DNA of 64,000 nt from UBA1858 sp045106935 (GCA_045106935.1 JBGCFN010000036.1:34379-98378); one strand, 5' to 3'. Counted from the stretch's first letter, positions 33,657 to 43,612 are shown. Translations and numbers: made by a program. Notes: a model not told the origin generated them from the sequence alone.

Positions 33657-35771
33657 TCATGCTGTGACACCAATCATATTCGGTGTTGTTTCTTCAGTTT
33701 CCTCACCGACATTGGCTACAATTTTTATTTGTTTAGACTCAGGTATCTCTTCATATGCAATTACATGTAAATCGGTAACCGTATTAGAGAATAAACGCGA
33801 TAACATTGTTCTCAGTCCTTTAGAAACTACTAATACTGCTGGCAATCCAATTGCTTGTAGCTTCTGTGCAGACTCTCTTACGCCTTTTTGTAACTTTTCA
33901 GCTAAACCTGGCTCAATCATCAAATATCCGTCATTGTTTCCTTGTACTGACTTCTGCAATAACTGTTCCAGTTTTGTATCAATGGTGAAAACTGACAGTT
34001 CAGAGCGCATTCCATTGATGCCTTGTACAATCATTCGCCTAAGTGCGACTCTCACAGTACTTGTTAAAACGTCAGCATCTTGACTAGTATTTGCCGCATC
34101 CAACAATGTTTCGGAAATTGTTCGTATATCTCGGATTGACACCCCTTCTTGCAATAAATTTTGCAACACCTTAGTTATGGTTCCAATTGGAAGTGCTTTA
34201 GGCACAAGGTCCTCTACTAATTTAGGTGACTTTTCGCCTAGATTATCGAGTAACATTTGCACTTCGTCATAACCCAACATAGCACTCGCATGGTCACGTA
34301 AGATTTTATTGATATGTGTTGCAATCACCGTGGCAGGATCAACAACGGTATAACCATTGCTTTGTGCATAGTCTTTCTGATTTGCTTCAATCCACGTGGC
34401 ATCCATTCCAAATGCAGGATCTGTGGTTTTAATTCCTTTTAATTCACTGGTTGTAGAGCCTGGATTGATTGCTAATTCACGATCTGGATATATTTCGCCT
34501 TCACCCTCATTAACGCCTAATAGAGTAATACGGTAAGAATTAGGGTTTAGATCAAGATTGTCTCTAATGTGTACAGGTTGAATTAAAAAGCCTAATTCTT
34601 GTGAAAGTTTTTTCCTAACTCCTTTAATTCTTCCCATCAATTGACCATTTTGCTTTCGGTCGACTAATGGAATTAACTTATAGCCAACTTCCAAACCAAT
34701 CTTGTCAACGGATTGCATATCATCCCAACTAATATCTGCATTTTCCTCGCTAGGTGCCGGAGGTTCGACATCTTCAACTTCAGATGCGACTTGTTTACTT
34801 TTATCAATTTTCATCCAATAAGCTGCACCACCTGCAATAGCACCTAAAGTTAAAAAGGCTACATTAGGCATACCTGGAATCAAACCAAGGCCACCAATAA
34901 TTGCTGCTGAAACACCTAAGGCTCGCTTATCATCAAACATCTGAGTAATGACATGCTTACTCATATCTTGAGAAGATGAAACACGCGTTACAATTATTGC
35001 TGTCGCCGTAGATAATAGAAGCGAAGGAATCTGAGCAACTAGACCATCACCAACTGTCAACAATAAATAATTCTGGGTAGCAACTTCTAAGGATAAACCA
35101 TGCTGTGTCATGCCGATAATTAAACCACCAGCAATGTTAATAAACACAATTAATATACCGGCGATAGCATCACCACGAACAAACTTACTCGCACCATCCA
35201 TAGAGCCGTAAAAGTCTGCTTCATTAGAAATATCTTCACGCCTTGCTTTGGCTTGATGTTGATCAATCAATCCTGCATTCAAATCTGCATCAATTGCCAT
35301 TTGTTTACCTGGCATAGCATCTAAGGTAAAACGCGCACTAACTTCAGAGACTCGGCCTGCACCCTTAGTCACTACTACAAAATTGATAATAATTAATATG
35401 GCAAACACAACAATACCTACTGCATAATTACCACCAATGACAAAATCACCAAATGATTGAATAACAGAACCAGCAGCATCAGAACCAGTGTGACCCTCTA
35501 TCAAAACAACTCGCGTTGAAGCAACGTTAAGGCCTAATCTCATCATCGTTGCAATCAACAATACAGTTGGAAAAACTGCAAAATCCAATGGTCGCATAGT
35601 ATAAATTGTCACTAAAATAACAATTAATGAAAGCGTGATATTAAAAGTAAAAAGAACATCCAAACCAAATGGCGGTATTGGCACAATCAGCATCATTAAC
35701 ATCATGACTAGGAGTACCGGCGTACCTAAACCGTTTTTGATAAATGCTCTAATCATATTTAATACGTTCAT
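33657..35771 (-). CDS. flhA: Flagellar export gate protein FlhA
   Basis: Major membrane component of the flagellar type III export gate (704 aa). The N-terminal half has about eight membrane helices with the conserved FHIPEP-type loop (KGAGRVSEVSARFTLDAMPGKQMAIDADLNAG near 135-166), and the C-terminal half is the cytoplasmic ring domain that binds chaperone-substrate complexes. Length is normal. It is followed by flhF and preceded by flhB three bases away. Confidence 0.97.
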   Translation of the reverse strand: MNVLNMIRAFIKNGLGTPVLLVMMLMMLIVPIPPFGLDVLFTFNITLSLIVILVTIYTMRPLDFAVFPTVLLIATMMRLGLNVASTRVVLIEGHTGSDAAGSVIQSFGDFVIGGNYAVGIVVFAILIIINFVVVTKGAGRVSEVSARFTLDAMPGKQMAIDADLNAGLIDQHQAKARREDISNEADFYGSMDGASKFVRGDAIAGILIVFINIAGGLIIGMTQHGLSLEVATQNYLLLTVGDGLVAQIPSLLLSTATAIIVTRVSSSQDMSKHVITQMFDDKRALGVSAAIIGGLGLIPGMPNVAFLTLGAIAGGAAYWMKIDKSKQVASEVEDVEPPAPSEENADISWDDMQSVDKIGLEVGYKLIPLVDRKQNGQLMGRIKGVRKKLSQELGFLIQPVHIRDNLDLNPNSYRITLLGVNEGEGEIYPDRELAINPGSTTSELKGIKTTDPAFGMDATWIEANQKDYAQSNGYTVVDPATVIATHINKILRDHASAMLGYDEVQMLLDNLGEKSPKLVEDLVPKALPIGTITKVLQNLLQEGVSIRDIRTISETLLDAANTSQDADVLTSTVRVALRRMIVQGINGMRSELSVFTIDTKLEQLLQKSVQGNNDGYLMIEPGLAEKLQKGVRESAQKLQAIGLPAVLVVSKGLRTMLSRLFSNTVTDLHVIAYEEIPESKQIKIVANVGEETEETTPNMIGVTA

Positions 35772-35774
35772 TAT

Positions 35775-36902
35775 TTAATATGCTCTATATTCTTTAGGAA
35801 TAGTTAAATCAGTAGGAGGATTAGGATAATTACCTGGTTTTGCATTCTTTAATTGGAATACATAGGCAAGAACTTTAGCAACAGCAATATACAAATCAGA
35901 TTCAACTTCACTATCAAGATCAGTGGTATGATAAATAGCTCTAGCAAGTAAGGGTGCAGTAAAAACTGGGACATCATGACCGGTTGCAATTTCTCTAATC
36001 TTCATTGCAACGTTATCAACACCTTTAGCAACTAATATAGGTGCTGAATCCTTAGTTATGTCATAACGCAATGCAACACTGAAATGAGTTGGGTTGACAA
36101 TAACAACATCAGCATTAGGCACTTCTTGCAACATCTTGCGTTGTGATATTTCTCTCTGCAAGCTACGTGTGCGAGCTTTAGATTCAGGATTACCCTCTGT
36201 CTCCTTATATTCATCTTTTAATTCCTGCAAACTCATCTTCAATTGCTTCTTGTGATTCCATAATTGATAAGGAACATCAATAGCAACAATAACAATCAGC
36301 CCTAAAGCAATATACAAATAACTGCTAACTACAATTGTTACGGAATGGATAATTGCCTTATCATGATGCTCACTTGCAAGTGTTAAAAATTCTTCTTGAT
36401 TTGCTTTTATAAATGCAAATGAAATTGCCGCCACTAAAACGACTTTTAGGACAGATTTTATTAGTTCAATTAATCCATTTGTACCAAACATCCGTTTAAA
36501 TCCACTCATAGGATTGAGTTTAGATGCTTTAAAACTTAGTGAAGACAAACTAAAAGACCAGCCGCCAATTAATGCAGGGCCTGCAACAACTATTATCATC
36601 AATAATAAGAACATAAATGAGAGACTTAATAATACTTCACTGAACGTCGCTCCAAATGTCTCAAGAATATATTCATTACTCAACATACTACGACTACTAA
36701 TCACATAACTTTTATCAAACACTCTTTCAATAGCACTTTGAATCTGTCCCATAGACGATAAAAATAACAAGCCTCCACCTAAACTAGCAATCATGACACT
36801 AAGCTCTCTCGACCTTGGAACTTGACCTTTCTTTTTAGCATCTAAGAGACGCTTGGCACTGGGTTGTTCCGTCTTTTCTTGATCTGATGTGTTATCTGCC
36901 AT
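35775..36902 (-). CDS. flhB: Flagellar export switch protein FlhB
   Basis: Export-gate protein (375 aa) that switches specificity from hook to filament substrates after self-cleavage. The autocleavage site NPTH is at residues 270-273, in the usual place. Four membrane helices precede it, and EKTEQPSAKRLLDAKKKGQVPRSRE at the N-terminus is the family opening. It lies 11 bases after fliR and three before flhA in one transcript. Confidence 0.97.
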   Translation of the reverse strand: MADNTSDQEKTEQPSAKRLLDAKKKGQVPRSRELSVMIASLGGGLLFLSSMGQIQSAIERVFDKSYVISSRSMLSNEYILETFGATFSEVLLSLSFMFLLLMIIVVAGPALIGGWSFSLSSLSFKASKLNPMSGFKRMFGTNGLIELIKSVLKVVLVAAISFAFIKANQEEFLTLASEHHDKAIIHSVTIVVSSYLYIALGLIVIVAIDVPYQLWNHKKQLKMSLQELKDEYKETEGNPESKARTRSLQREISQRKMLQEVPNADVVIVNPTHFSVALRYDITKDSAPILVAKGVDNVAMKIREIATGHDVPVFTAPLLARAIYHTTDLDSEVESDLYIAVAKVLAYVFQLKNAKPGNYPNPPTDLTIPKEYRAY

Positions 36903-36913
36903 GACTTATCTCA

Positions 36914-37675
36914 TCAACTAAAAAGAACAACAACATATTCAAACGATTGTTCCAATAAATCTTGGAAAATACGCATTGCCATAGGAATGCTTATTGCGAT
37001 AAATATGAAACCGAGCATCATTGTGAGGGGGAAACCAACTGAAAACACATTCATTTGAGGAGCAACACGAGTCATAAGGCCCATGGCAATATTTACAACT
37101 AATAATGCTGTCACTGCAGGAATAGCAACAAGCAAAGCGCCAATAAACATCCGTCCACCCCATTCAGCAACAGACATTGCGGTATTTAACGAGAATACCC
37201 CATCAATAGGTAAAGTAATAAAGCTGTTTATCAATAGCTCGATTAATGCAATATGCCCATTCAATGCAAGAAAATATAATGATGCAAATACAGTCATTAA
37301 TTGACTAACTACTGGAATCGTCACACCATTTGCAGGATCAGTCATCGAAGCAAAACCAAGACCCATAGTTAATGCGATATTCTCACCCGCAATAGTGATT
37401 GCACTAAAGGCAACCTGCATAATCAGCCCTATTGTTATTCCAATGAGCAGCTGTTGAGTTAAAATAGCAACACCATTAATAGTTAATGGATCTACATTAG
37501 AAGGAAATTTAACTAATGGAAAAACAAAGATTGTTATCGCAGTAGCAACTAATATTTTTATATACAAAGGAATATATGAACTGCCAATTAAAGGTGCAAT
37601 TAACAGCAAACCTGTGACTCTCGCAAATGGCCACATAAAATCGCTAAGATAACCAAACAAATATGTCGCTTGCAT
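36914..37675 (-). CDS. fliR: Flagellar export gate protein FliR
   Basis: Membrane protein of the FliPQR export channel (253 aa from the ATG at 37675), with about six hydrophobic segments and the family features FMWPFARVTGLLLIAPLIG near the start and SFEYVVVLFS at the end. A TTG at 37685-37687 is in frame four codons earlier and would overlap fliQ by eight bases; the ATG, four bases after the fliQ stop, gives an N-terminus closer to that of E. coli FliR and was preferred. Confidence 0.93.
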   Translation of the reverse strand: MQATYLFGYLSDFMWPFARVTGLLLIAPLIGSSYIPLYIKILVATAITIFVFPLVKFPSNVDPLTINGVAILTQQLLIGITIGLIMQVAFSAITIAGENIALTMGLGFASMTDPANGVTIPVVSQLMTVFASLYFLALNGHIALIELLINSFITLPIDGVFSLNTAMSVAEWGGRMFIGALLVAIPAVTALLVVNIAMGLMTRVAPQMNVFSVGFPLTMMLGFIFIAISIPMAMRIFQDLLEQSFEYVVVLFS

Positions 37676-37679
37676 CAGA

Positions 37680-37949
37680 TCAGCCAATCACAGTAGGGAT
37701 ACTCAACAACAATTGCTGTGTATAGTTCATCAGTGTAGACAAAAGCCATGGACCAGCAGCAACTAAAGTTAAGAATAGTGCAAACAACTTTGGAATAAAG
37801 CTCAATGTCATTTCATTAATTTGTGTGGCTGCTTGAAACATACCAATCACCAAGCCTACAATTAATGCAACCATTAACATTGGTCCAGCGACAATGACTG
37901 CTGTCCACATAGCAGTTTGAGTCAAATCTAAAACGGATTCTGGAGACAT
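37680..37949 (-). CDS. fliQ: Flagellar export gate protein FliQ
   Basis: Two-helix hairpin protein (89 aa from the chosen ATG) of the FliPQR channel. MSPESVLDLTQTAMW opens the protein, and GLVIGMFQAATQINEMTLSFIPK (near 40-62) joins the helices. A longer open frame reaches into the end of fliP, but 89 aa is the standard FliQ length and the ATG at 37949 lies just after the fliP stop. Confidence 0.95.
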   Translation of the reverse strand: MSPESVLDLTQTAMWTAVIVAGPMLMVALIVGLVIGMFQAATQINEMTLSFIPKLFALFLTLVAAGPWLLSTLMNYTQQLLLSIPTVIG

Positions 37950-37954
37950 AATAT

Positions 37955-38686
37955 TTATAAAAAGCTTGAGGCCAAGCTGCCAATAATCATTGACCAACCA
38001 TCAACCATTACAAACAACATTAGCTTAAAAGGTAAAGATATAATTAATGGTGATAACATCATCATACCCATTGACATCAATACACTGGCTACCACCAAAT
38101 CAATAATCAAAAATGGAAGAAACACTAGAAATCCAATTTGGAATGCTGTTTTTAACTCACTTGTAACAAATGATGGAAGCAATACAGTTAATGGAATATT
38201 TTCTGGGCCATCAATACCCTGAATTCCAGACATTTCAATAAACATAGTTATGTCGTCTTCACGAGTCTGCGCTAACATGAACTCCATTATTGGTTTCTTA
38301 GCTAATTGAATTGCCTGATTAGCAGAAATAGTTTCTGCATAATATGGTTGAGCGGCAGTCTCATTTATTTCTTTCAAGACAGGCGACATAATAAACACAG
38401 TAATAAATAACGCTAGTCCGAGTAAAATTTGATTCGATGGTGTTTGCGCAGTACCTAATGCTTGCCTAAGAATTGCTAAGACAATAATGATACGGGTAAA
38501 TGAAGTCATCATTAACAATGCTGCTGGTAGCAAACTCAGTGCTGTCATTAACACCAAAGCTTGCAAGCTCAAAGAATATTTCTGATCACCTTCCAAAGTC
38601 GTTTCAACTGTTAAGGCTTCTAGACCAGGAGCAGCTTGAATAGACTGAGATAATATTAATGCAATAAATATAAATAAAATTTTCAT
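37955..38686 (-). CDS. fliP: Flagellar export gate protein FliP
   Basis: Core of the export channel (243 aa). Residues 1-18 are a cleavable signal peptide, as usual for FliP; the mature part shows LLPAALLMMTSFTRIIIVLAILRQALGTAQTPSNQIL near 54-90 and IGFLVFLPFLIIDLVVASVLMSMGMMMLSP near 183-212, both highly conserved. It lies between fliO (two bases) and fliQ (five bases). Confidence 0.97.
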   Translation of the reverse strand: MKILFIFIALILSQSIQAAPGLEALTVETTLEGDQKYSLSLQALVLMTALSLLPAALLMMTSFTRIIIVLAILRQALGTAQTPSNQILLGLALFITVFIMSPVLKEINETAAQPYYAETISANQAIQLAKKPIMEFMLAQTREDDITMFIEMSGIQGIDGPENIPLTVLLPSFVTSELKTAFQIGFLVFLPFLIIDLVVASVLMSMGMMMLSPLIISLPFKLMLFVMVDGWSMIIGSLASSFL

Positions 38687-38688
38687 GA

Positions 38689-39117
38689 TTATTTATTACT
38701 CAATATCTTTTCAATCTGTTGATTAAAACTAGATGATTTATTATTTTCCTCATCAAATTTTAATTCATCAGCTTCAAATTGATGTAATTTACTAATGCCA
38801 TTACTTGAAACACCAATGAGAAAATTAACATTACCAGCTTCTAATATAACTACCTTTTCTTTACCACCCAGCGTAATTCCTCCCAGTATTTTCAATGAGG
38901 AACTCCCTTTGAAAGATACGCCGGAATATTTTTTAAATGCATTAACCAATAGATAGAAAATTACTAATACTATTGCCAATGAGATAACAACCTTAATTGC
39001 TTCCCATGAATATGAACCTAAAGTATTACCCTCTATCAATTCTTGAGACCAAGCACAGGACATATAAAAGAGACTTAAAATAGCTATCATCACTATTTTA
39101 ATTAAATAAAAATTCAT
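38689..39117 (-). CDS. fliO: Flagellar protein FliO
   Basis: Assembly factor for the FliP ring (142 aa). It has an N-terminal hydrophobic signal-like segment (residues about 5-22), one membrane helix near 42-62 (VISLAIVLVIFYLLVNAF), and a small cytoplasmic beta domain with the GGITLGGKEKVVILEAG pattern common to FliO and FliZ-like proteins. Sequence conservation in this family is low; position between fliN and fliP makes the call firm. Confidence 0.9.
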   Translation of the reverse strand: MNFYLIKIVMIAILSLFYMSCAWSQELIEGNTLGSYSWEAIKVVISLAIVLVIFYLLVNAFKKYSGVSFKGSSSLKILGGITLGGKEKVVILEAGNVNFLIGVSSNGISKLHQFEADELKFDEENNKSSSFNQQIEKILSNK

Positions 39118-39120
39118 TTT

Positions 39121-39477
39121 TTATAATCCACTAAATGATTGAACGCGCTTCTCGGGACTTACTATATCCGTTAACCTGATTCCAAACTTATTATCGACTA
39201 CTACAACCTCTCCACGTGCAACTAATGCTCCATTCACAAGCACATCTAGTGGCTCATCAATCATTCTTTCAAGTTCAACAACAGACCCCTGACCTAGCTG
39301 CAGTAACTCTCTCAAATCCATTTTAGCTTTACCAAGTTCTAGCGATACTTGAACTGGAATATTGAGTATGACATCTAAGTTTGGATTATTATCAACGCTA
39401 GCAGCTTCAAGAATTTTCTCATCAGCCATACTCTCCTGTTTTGTATCCACGCTCACCTCTTGTTCTGTTTCACTCAT
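39121..39477 (-). CDS. fliN: Flagellar switch protein FliN
   Basis: C-ring subunit (118 aa) of the rotor switch. The C-terminal SpoA domain is clear: LDVILNIPVQVSLELGKAKMDLRELLQLGQGSVVELE near 34-70, then GEVVVVDNKFGIRLTDIV near 93-110. The first 30 residues are variable and acidic. It starts 13 bases after fliM and lies four bases before fliO. Confidence 0.96.
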   Translation of the reverse strand: MSETEQEVSVDTKQESMADEKILEAASVDNNPNLDVILNIPVQVSLELGKAKMDLRELLQLGQGSVVELERMIDEPLDVLVNGALVARGEVVVVDNKFGIRLTDIVSPEKRVQSFSGL

Positions 39478-39490
39478 AACAATCCTTTTA

Positions 39491-40561
39491 TTATTTTTTC
39501 ACTTCAGGCTTAATCCAATCATTCACTTGGATAGCAGTCTGACCATTTGATTCACCTAATTGACCTGTCAATATTGGCGTTTTATTTACATACACAGTAA
39601 TATTTTCTGGTTTTTGTATTTTTAATGTATCGCCTACTTTAAGCTCTACTAATTTATTAACAGGCAATACAACCCGTCCTAGTTCGCCAACTAACTCCAT
39701 AGGAACTGATTGCAATTTATCGTATAATTTAGACAACCATTTTTTATCACTCGCTTCTTGAATGTTCTGAACAACTCTTCTTAATTTATGCTTAACTTTG
39801 TCCAACATCTTGTATGGCATACCAATCTGAATAACATTCACTTTGTCTCGTATTTTTAATTCAAAGTTAATATTTATAATCAGCTCTTCATGATCTAAGT
39901 GGTTTAGTAGTCGCGGATTGTTTTCAGTCTTTTCGTAGTTGAATGAATAATTATCTAGCAACTTCCAACCACTCTGCATACTTTCTAACACGTATGTTAA
40001 TAACTTATGACTGATTCTTGACTCCGCATTGGTGAATTCTTCTTTCTCGATAAAATCATCCAAAGTGACATCAGAATCATTTGATTCTCCTTCTGACTCT
40101 TCATCATCATTATTTTCTTTCTCTTCAGTATTTTCAGTTTCGTCAACAGCCATTTCTGGTGCACCAAAATATCCCTCGATAACTGAATCAATTAAGCCAT
40201 CATCAAAGCAAATTAAAAAACTTCCTTTCAATTCAGGTACATAAATTTTCTTAATATCTATCGGGATACTCAACGAGTGTACGAATTCACCAAATCGATT
40301 AATGTGTGCTTCTTGTGCAGTCACTTCAACTTTCTGTTGTAGCATTAGCTCCAATTTGTCGCGCAAATCAAGTGCTGTCTTCTCATTAATAATCTGTAAA
40401 GTTGGAAAATGTGACTGTTTAGTATGTTCTGGTTGTTTAAAGTCATATGGAATTACTTGCCCTTGCTCATATAATTCCTCTTGAGATGAAGATTGACTGT
40501 CTTTACTACTTCCAGCAAGATCACTCATTTCATCTGGACTTAAAATATCATCATCAGACAT
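39491..40561 (-). CDS. fliM: Flagellar switch protein FliM
   Basis: C-ring subunit that binds phospho-CheY. The 356-aa protein has the N-terminal CheY-binding peptide (LSPDEMSDL near residues 7-15, resembling LSQDEIDALL), the FliM middle domain, and a C-terminal SpoA domain (LVGELGRVVLPVNKLVELKVGD near 285). An acidic, low-complexity insertion (about residues 140-165, many Glu, Asp, Asn and Ser) lies within the middle domain and is unusual for FliM. Confidence 0.9.
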   Translation of the reverse strand: MSDDDILSPDEMSDLAGSSKDSQSSSQEELYEQGQVIPYDFKQPEHTKQSHFPTLQIINEKTALDLRDKLELMLQQKVEVTAQEAHINRFGEFVHSLSIPIDIKKIYVPELKGSFLICFDDGLIDSVIEGYFGAPEMAVDETENTEEKENNDDEESEGESNDSDVTLDDFIEKEEFTNAESRISHKLLTYVLESMQSGWKLLDNYSFNYEKTENNPRLLNHLDHEELIININFELKIRDKVNVIQIGMPYKMLDKVKHKLRRVVQNIQEASDKKWLSKLYDKLQSVPMELVGELGRVVLPVNKLVELKVGDTLKIQKPENITVYVNKTPILTGQLGESNGQTAIQVNDWIKPEVKK

Positions 40562-40563
40562 TG

Positions 40564-41073
40564 TTATTGCGCCACAAATTTAGTGAAGTAAATATCCTCT
40601 ATGCCTTCATTGCCTGTTTTCATTTGCATAGTTTCTTTGATTCTCATCAGTACTTTTTGACGTAATTCTTCTTTACCTTCAACTGTTTCAATTTCTTCAC
40701 TAGTAGTTTTACTTAACGTCATTAACACATCATTTCTTACTGCAGGCATGTGTAGCTTTAAATCTTCAATCACAGAGTCTTCTCTAGCCATTGCAACAAT
40801 ATATACCTGCATATAATTCTTTTTAGATTTGCCACTAAAGTTAGCAACAAATGCTGGGTGTAATTCATGATAAATGGACATTTCTGGTTCCATTTCTTCT
40901 TCCATCATTTCACCTTCTGCCATTTCACCCTCAGCTGGCTCATCACCACCCATAAAGAACATAGCGCCTCCAGCACCCAAAGCTAAGGTAACAACACCGA
41001 TTGCTATCATCATGATCAATTTTTTTGATCCACCTTTTTTCTCTTCATCTGTTTCTGTATTCTCTTCAGCCAT
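40564..41073 (-). CDS. fliL: Flagellar basal-body protein FliL
   Basis: Single-pass inner-membrane protein (169 aa) associated with the stator and motor torque. A charged cytoplasmic start is followed by the helix at residues about 18-37 and an acidic, Met/Glu-rich linker (45-64). The periplasmic domain carries YHELHPAFVANFSGK near 68-82 and the conserved end GIEDIYFTKFVAQ. It heads the fliLMNOPQR-flhB run and has a sigma-54 type element about 58 bases upstream. Confidence 0.94.
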   Translation of the reverse strand: MAEENTETDEEKKGGSKKLIMMIAIGVVTLALGAGGAMFFMGGDEPAEGEMAEGEMMEEEMEPEMSIYHELHPAFVANFSGKSKKNYMQVYIVAMAREDSVIEDLKLHMPAVRNDVLMTLSKTTSEEIETVEGKEELRQKVLMRIKETMQMKTGNEGIEDIYFTKFVAQ

Positions 41074-41130
41074 TCCTTAATCCTTTCTAATAAAATTATT
41101 AAGACACAATGCATCCTTGCACTAGCTATA

Positions 41131-41146
41131 AGCAAAGCACATGCCA
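41131..41146 (-). promoter_or_regulatory. Sigma-54 promoter upstream of fliL
   Basis: On the minus strand the sequence reads TGGCATGTGCTTTGCT, giving GG-N10-GC with a TTGC -12 element. Only one base of the -24 box (T for C in TGGCAC) is off consensus. It lies about 58 bases before the fliL ATG and would serve fliL through the export-gate genes. Confidence 0.8.
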
Positions 41147-41273
41147 ATAAAATAACTATATATATTTCAACTAGATAGAGGGTGATAGATGTAAAATTGG
41201 CGTGACATCATAGAGAATGCCAACACATTGACGTGTAAATAAAGGAACTACCAAGAATATGACAGCTTATGAT

Positions 41274-43103
41274 TTATGCAAACGCTTCTAGCAAATGATG
41301 GTTATTCTGCTTAACAGATCTATTGTTATCAGAGTCATTAGCTAAGTTTGACTGATCGTTATTATTTGATTGTAAGATAGCTTCATCACTATCTTGATAT
41401 TCACTGTTTTGACTTTGCCCTTTATCTTGCTGTGAAACATTAGCATTTTGTAAATTAAGACCATTTTGCTCTAACATATCCTTAAGTCGTGGCATAAATG
41501 TTTCTAATGCTTCTTTGGCTGTCGTGTTTTGAGTGATAAATTGAATATTCAATCCATCGACGTCACTTTCAATATCAATCTCTAATGCTCCCAAGTGTTC
41601 TGGCGCTATAGCAATTTTAATATTATTTGCATTATTGCTCTTAGCCCAAGCAATTTGTTGCGCTAAGTCTTCACCATTACTAATGCCATTTCCAGCATCT
41701 AGTTTCAAAGGAGATTTATCCAGACTATAAATTTTATTACTAACATTTAGATGCTCAGATGGACTTACACCTGTCACATAGGCTTTTTCAACAGAGACAT
41801 TATTAGGTGAAAATTTTACATCTTGAATATTCTCTTGTAATTTAACTGGCGAAGATAAATCGACTGCTACATCATTACGCTGATTCAGTCGACTTACATT
41901 CTCAAAGTGCCTATCTTGATCAAATACATTCGATCTTAAACTGACACTTTCATCACGTTGTAATGTTTCAAAACGCTTCACCTCTTCTTGCTGCACTATA
42001 TTGTGAGTATGTTTAGCTTCAACAATTTCTTGTTGATCTATAACCAATTCTCCTGAAGTAATTTTTTCAACCTGAATAGGTTGCGTAGTAGTAACATGAT
42101 TTATTTTATTTACATCGGCTTGTACAAAGCGAGCATCCAATTTCGCTTCAGAGACAGATGATGAAATTGGCTTATCTACTGAATTTTCATTAGGGACTAA
42201 ATTAGCTTTACCAGTAATGTCTGAATCTGATAAAACTGAATTTTTATTATCAACAAATAAAGGATTCGAATTAACAGTATTATTGATTTGTTTCTCGTCA
42301 ACTCGAGAGACTGAATAGGCAGTCAATGCTTGATCAAAAGGCTTATCAATAGAAGAGTTATGAACCAAAGCAACAGGCTTACTTAAATCGTTTTCCAGTC
42401 GACTAGTATTTTCATTCTGTATTATGCTTCCTTGAGTTATTGCATTAATATTACTTTGAGATGTTTCTTGTGCCAATGAAGAACGGTTATGGTTTCTTAC
42501 TGTAACAACAACATCACTCGAATCTCTTATAACACCGCCAAGTAATTGCTGACTAGTATTTACTGCTTGATTTTTGTATGTTGGCACACCAGGATAATCA
42601 ACCGAATCATCAAATGAATTTAATATTACTCCTGGAGTGACAGCAGCATTAGCTTTAAGCGATGAATCATTGACTAATGTACGATTAGAGCCCGATATTA
42701 AATTTTCATTAAGATTTGGAAATATTAATTCATTCCTATCATTTTGACGAATTGCTGTATAGATCTGTTGTGAATCAGATAGATTTTTAATATTGCTATC
42801 TATACTTGCATTAGCTATTTGACCGCTATACTCAATTGCATTTTCTGAGTTACCCGGTTTAGCAGTCAATGTAAATTGTGTAAATTCAAACGAGATTGGC
42901 GTATGTGGTGATTGTAAAGGATTGCCGTTTAGCGCGGCAATATTTGCAGGACTTGCTTCGTTAACAAAATTTTCAAATAGACCACTAAATTCACTATTTG
43001 AACCAGTATTCAACGCTGGAAATGATAATAACTCATTGTTTTCTATAGAGTTTAACGATTGTGTTGCGAATAAATTTGTGATCTGGCTAATTAGAGACTG
43101 CAT
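41274..43103 (-). CDS. fliK: Flagellar hook-length control protein FliK
   Basis: Secreted ruler protein (609 aa) that sets hook length and triggers the FlhB switch. The C-terminal domain (about residues 490-575) is recognisable: LAQQIAWAKSNNANNIKIAIAPEHLGALEIDIE with the conserved PEHLGALE-type motif. The N-terminal 480 residues are Asn/Ser/Val-rich, disordered and variable, as expected, though longer than in enterics (about 400 aa in Salmonella), consistent with a different hook length. A separate sigma-54 element precedes it. Confidence 0.9.
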   Translation of the reverse strand: MQSLISQITNLFATQSLNSIENNELLSFPALNTGSNSEFSGLFENFVNEASPANIAALNGNPLQSPHTPISFEFTQFTLTAKPGNSENAIEYSGQIANASIDSNIKNLSDSQQIYTAIRQNDRNELIFPNLNENLISGSNRTLVNDSSLKANAAVTPGVILNSFDDSVDYPGVPTYKNQAVNTSQQLLGGVIRDSSDVVVTVRNHNRSSLAQETSQSNINAITQGSIIQNENTSRLENDLSKPVALVHNSSIDKPFDQALTAYSVSRVDEKQINNTVNSNPLFVDNKNSVLSDSDITGKANLVPNENSVDKPISSSVSEAKLDARFVQADVNKINHVTTTQPIQVEKITSGELVIDQQEIVEAKHTHNIVQQEEVKRFETLQRDESVSLRSNVFDQDRHFENVSRLNQRNDVAVDLSSPVKLQENIQDVKFSPNNVSVEKAYVTGVSPSEHLNVSNKIYSLDKSPLKLDAGNGISNGEDLAQQIAWAKSNNANNIKIAIAPEHLGALEIDIESDVDGLNIQFITQNTTAKEALETFMPRLKDMLEQNGLNLQNANVSQQDKGQSQNSEYQDSDEAILQSNNNDQSNLANDSDNNRSVKQNNHHLLEAFA

Positions 43104-43140
43104 AAAATTTATAAAGTAGTTGGTAACATATCTATGTTAT

Positions 43141-43157
43141 TGCACGGAGCGGGCCAA
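43141..43157 (-). promoter_or_regulatory. Possible sigma-54 promoter upstream of fliK
   Basis: Minus strand TTGGCCCGCTCCGTGCA has GG-N10-GC spacing, with a good TGGC -24 core but GTGC instead of TTGC at -12. It lies about 40 bases before the fliK ATG, in the 77-base gap after fliJ. Confidence 0.55.
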
Positions 43158-43180
43158 CTTTCTTGATCACTTATCATTGC

Positions 43181-43612
43181 TTACTCACGAGAAGAAACCG
43201 TAAAGTTAATATTCTCCTCAATTTGTTTTTGAGTGAAATTTTCTTGTTCGTAATCCTCTAATAATTGATGCTTATTTTTTAGTCTTTCTATAGAAGTTAG
43301 GCTAGTCCTTAATTGCTTTACTTTATCTGCAACTATAAGAAAATTTTTGTCATTATCAGAGAGACGAACTTGAAGTTGCTCTATGACTAACTCAATTTTC
43401 TGATTAAATTTTCTAGATAATGTAAGTTGACTAACAGCAATAGGATTTTCCTTAAGATTTTTCGCAGACTGTGAACTATGATCAGCCAAGTCTTTAATTT
43501 GCATTTTAATTTGGTGACTTGTATTTTGGAGTTGCTTAAACTCAGCCAATATATCTTGCTCTTGAATTTTCAAAAGTTTATATAGCTTTTCTAAACGCTT
43601 AACTTTTTTCAT
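43181..43612 (-). CDS. fliJ: Flagellar export chaperone FliJ
   Basis: Long two-stranded coiled-coil protein (143 aa) that links the FliI ATPase ring to the FlhA gate. Nearly the whole sequence is helical and rich in Lys, Gln, Leu and Glu with heptad pattern. Sequence is weakly conserved; its place directly after fliI, sharing a TAATG stop-start overlap, makes the assignment secure. Confidence 0.88.
   Translation of the reverse strand: MKKVKRLEKLYKLLKIQEQDILAEFKQLQNTSHQIKMQIKDLADHSSQSAKNLKENPIAVSQLTLSRKFNQKIELVIEQLQVRLSDNDKNFLIVADKVKQLRTSLTSIERLKNKHQLLEDYEQENFTQKQIEENINFTVSSRE

Noticed and set aside
33664..34083. 139-codon frame antisense to flhA
   Set aside because: Entirely within the strongly conserved flhA gene; composition is a mirror of it.
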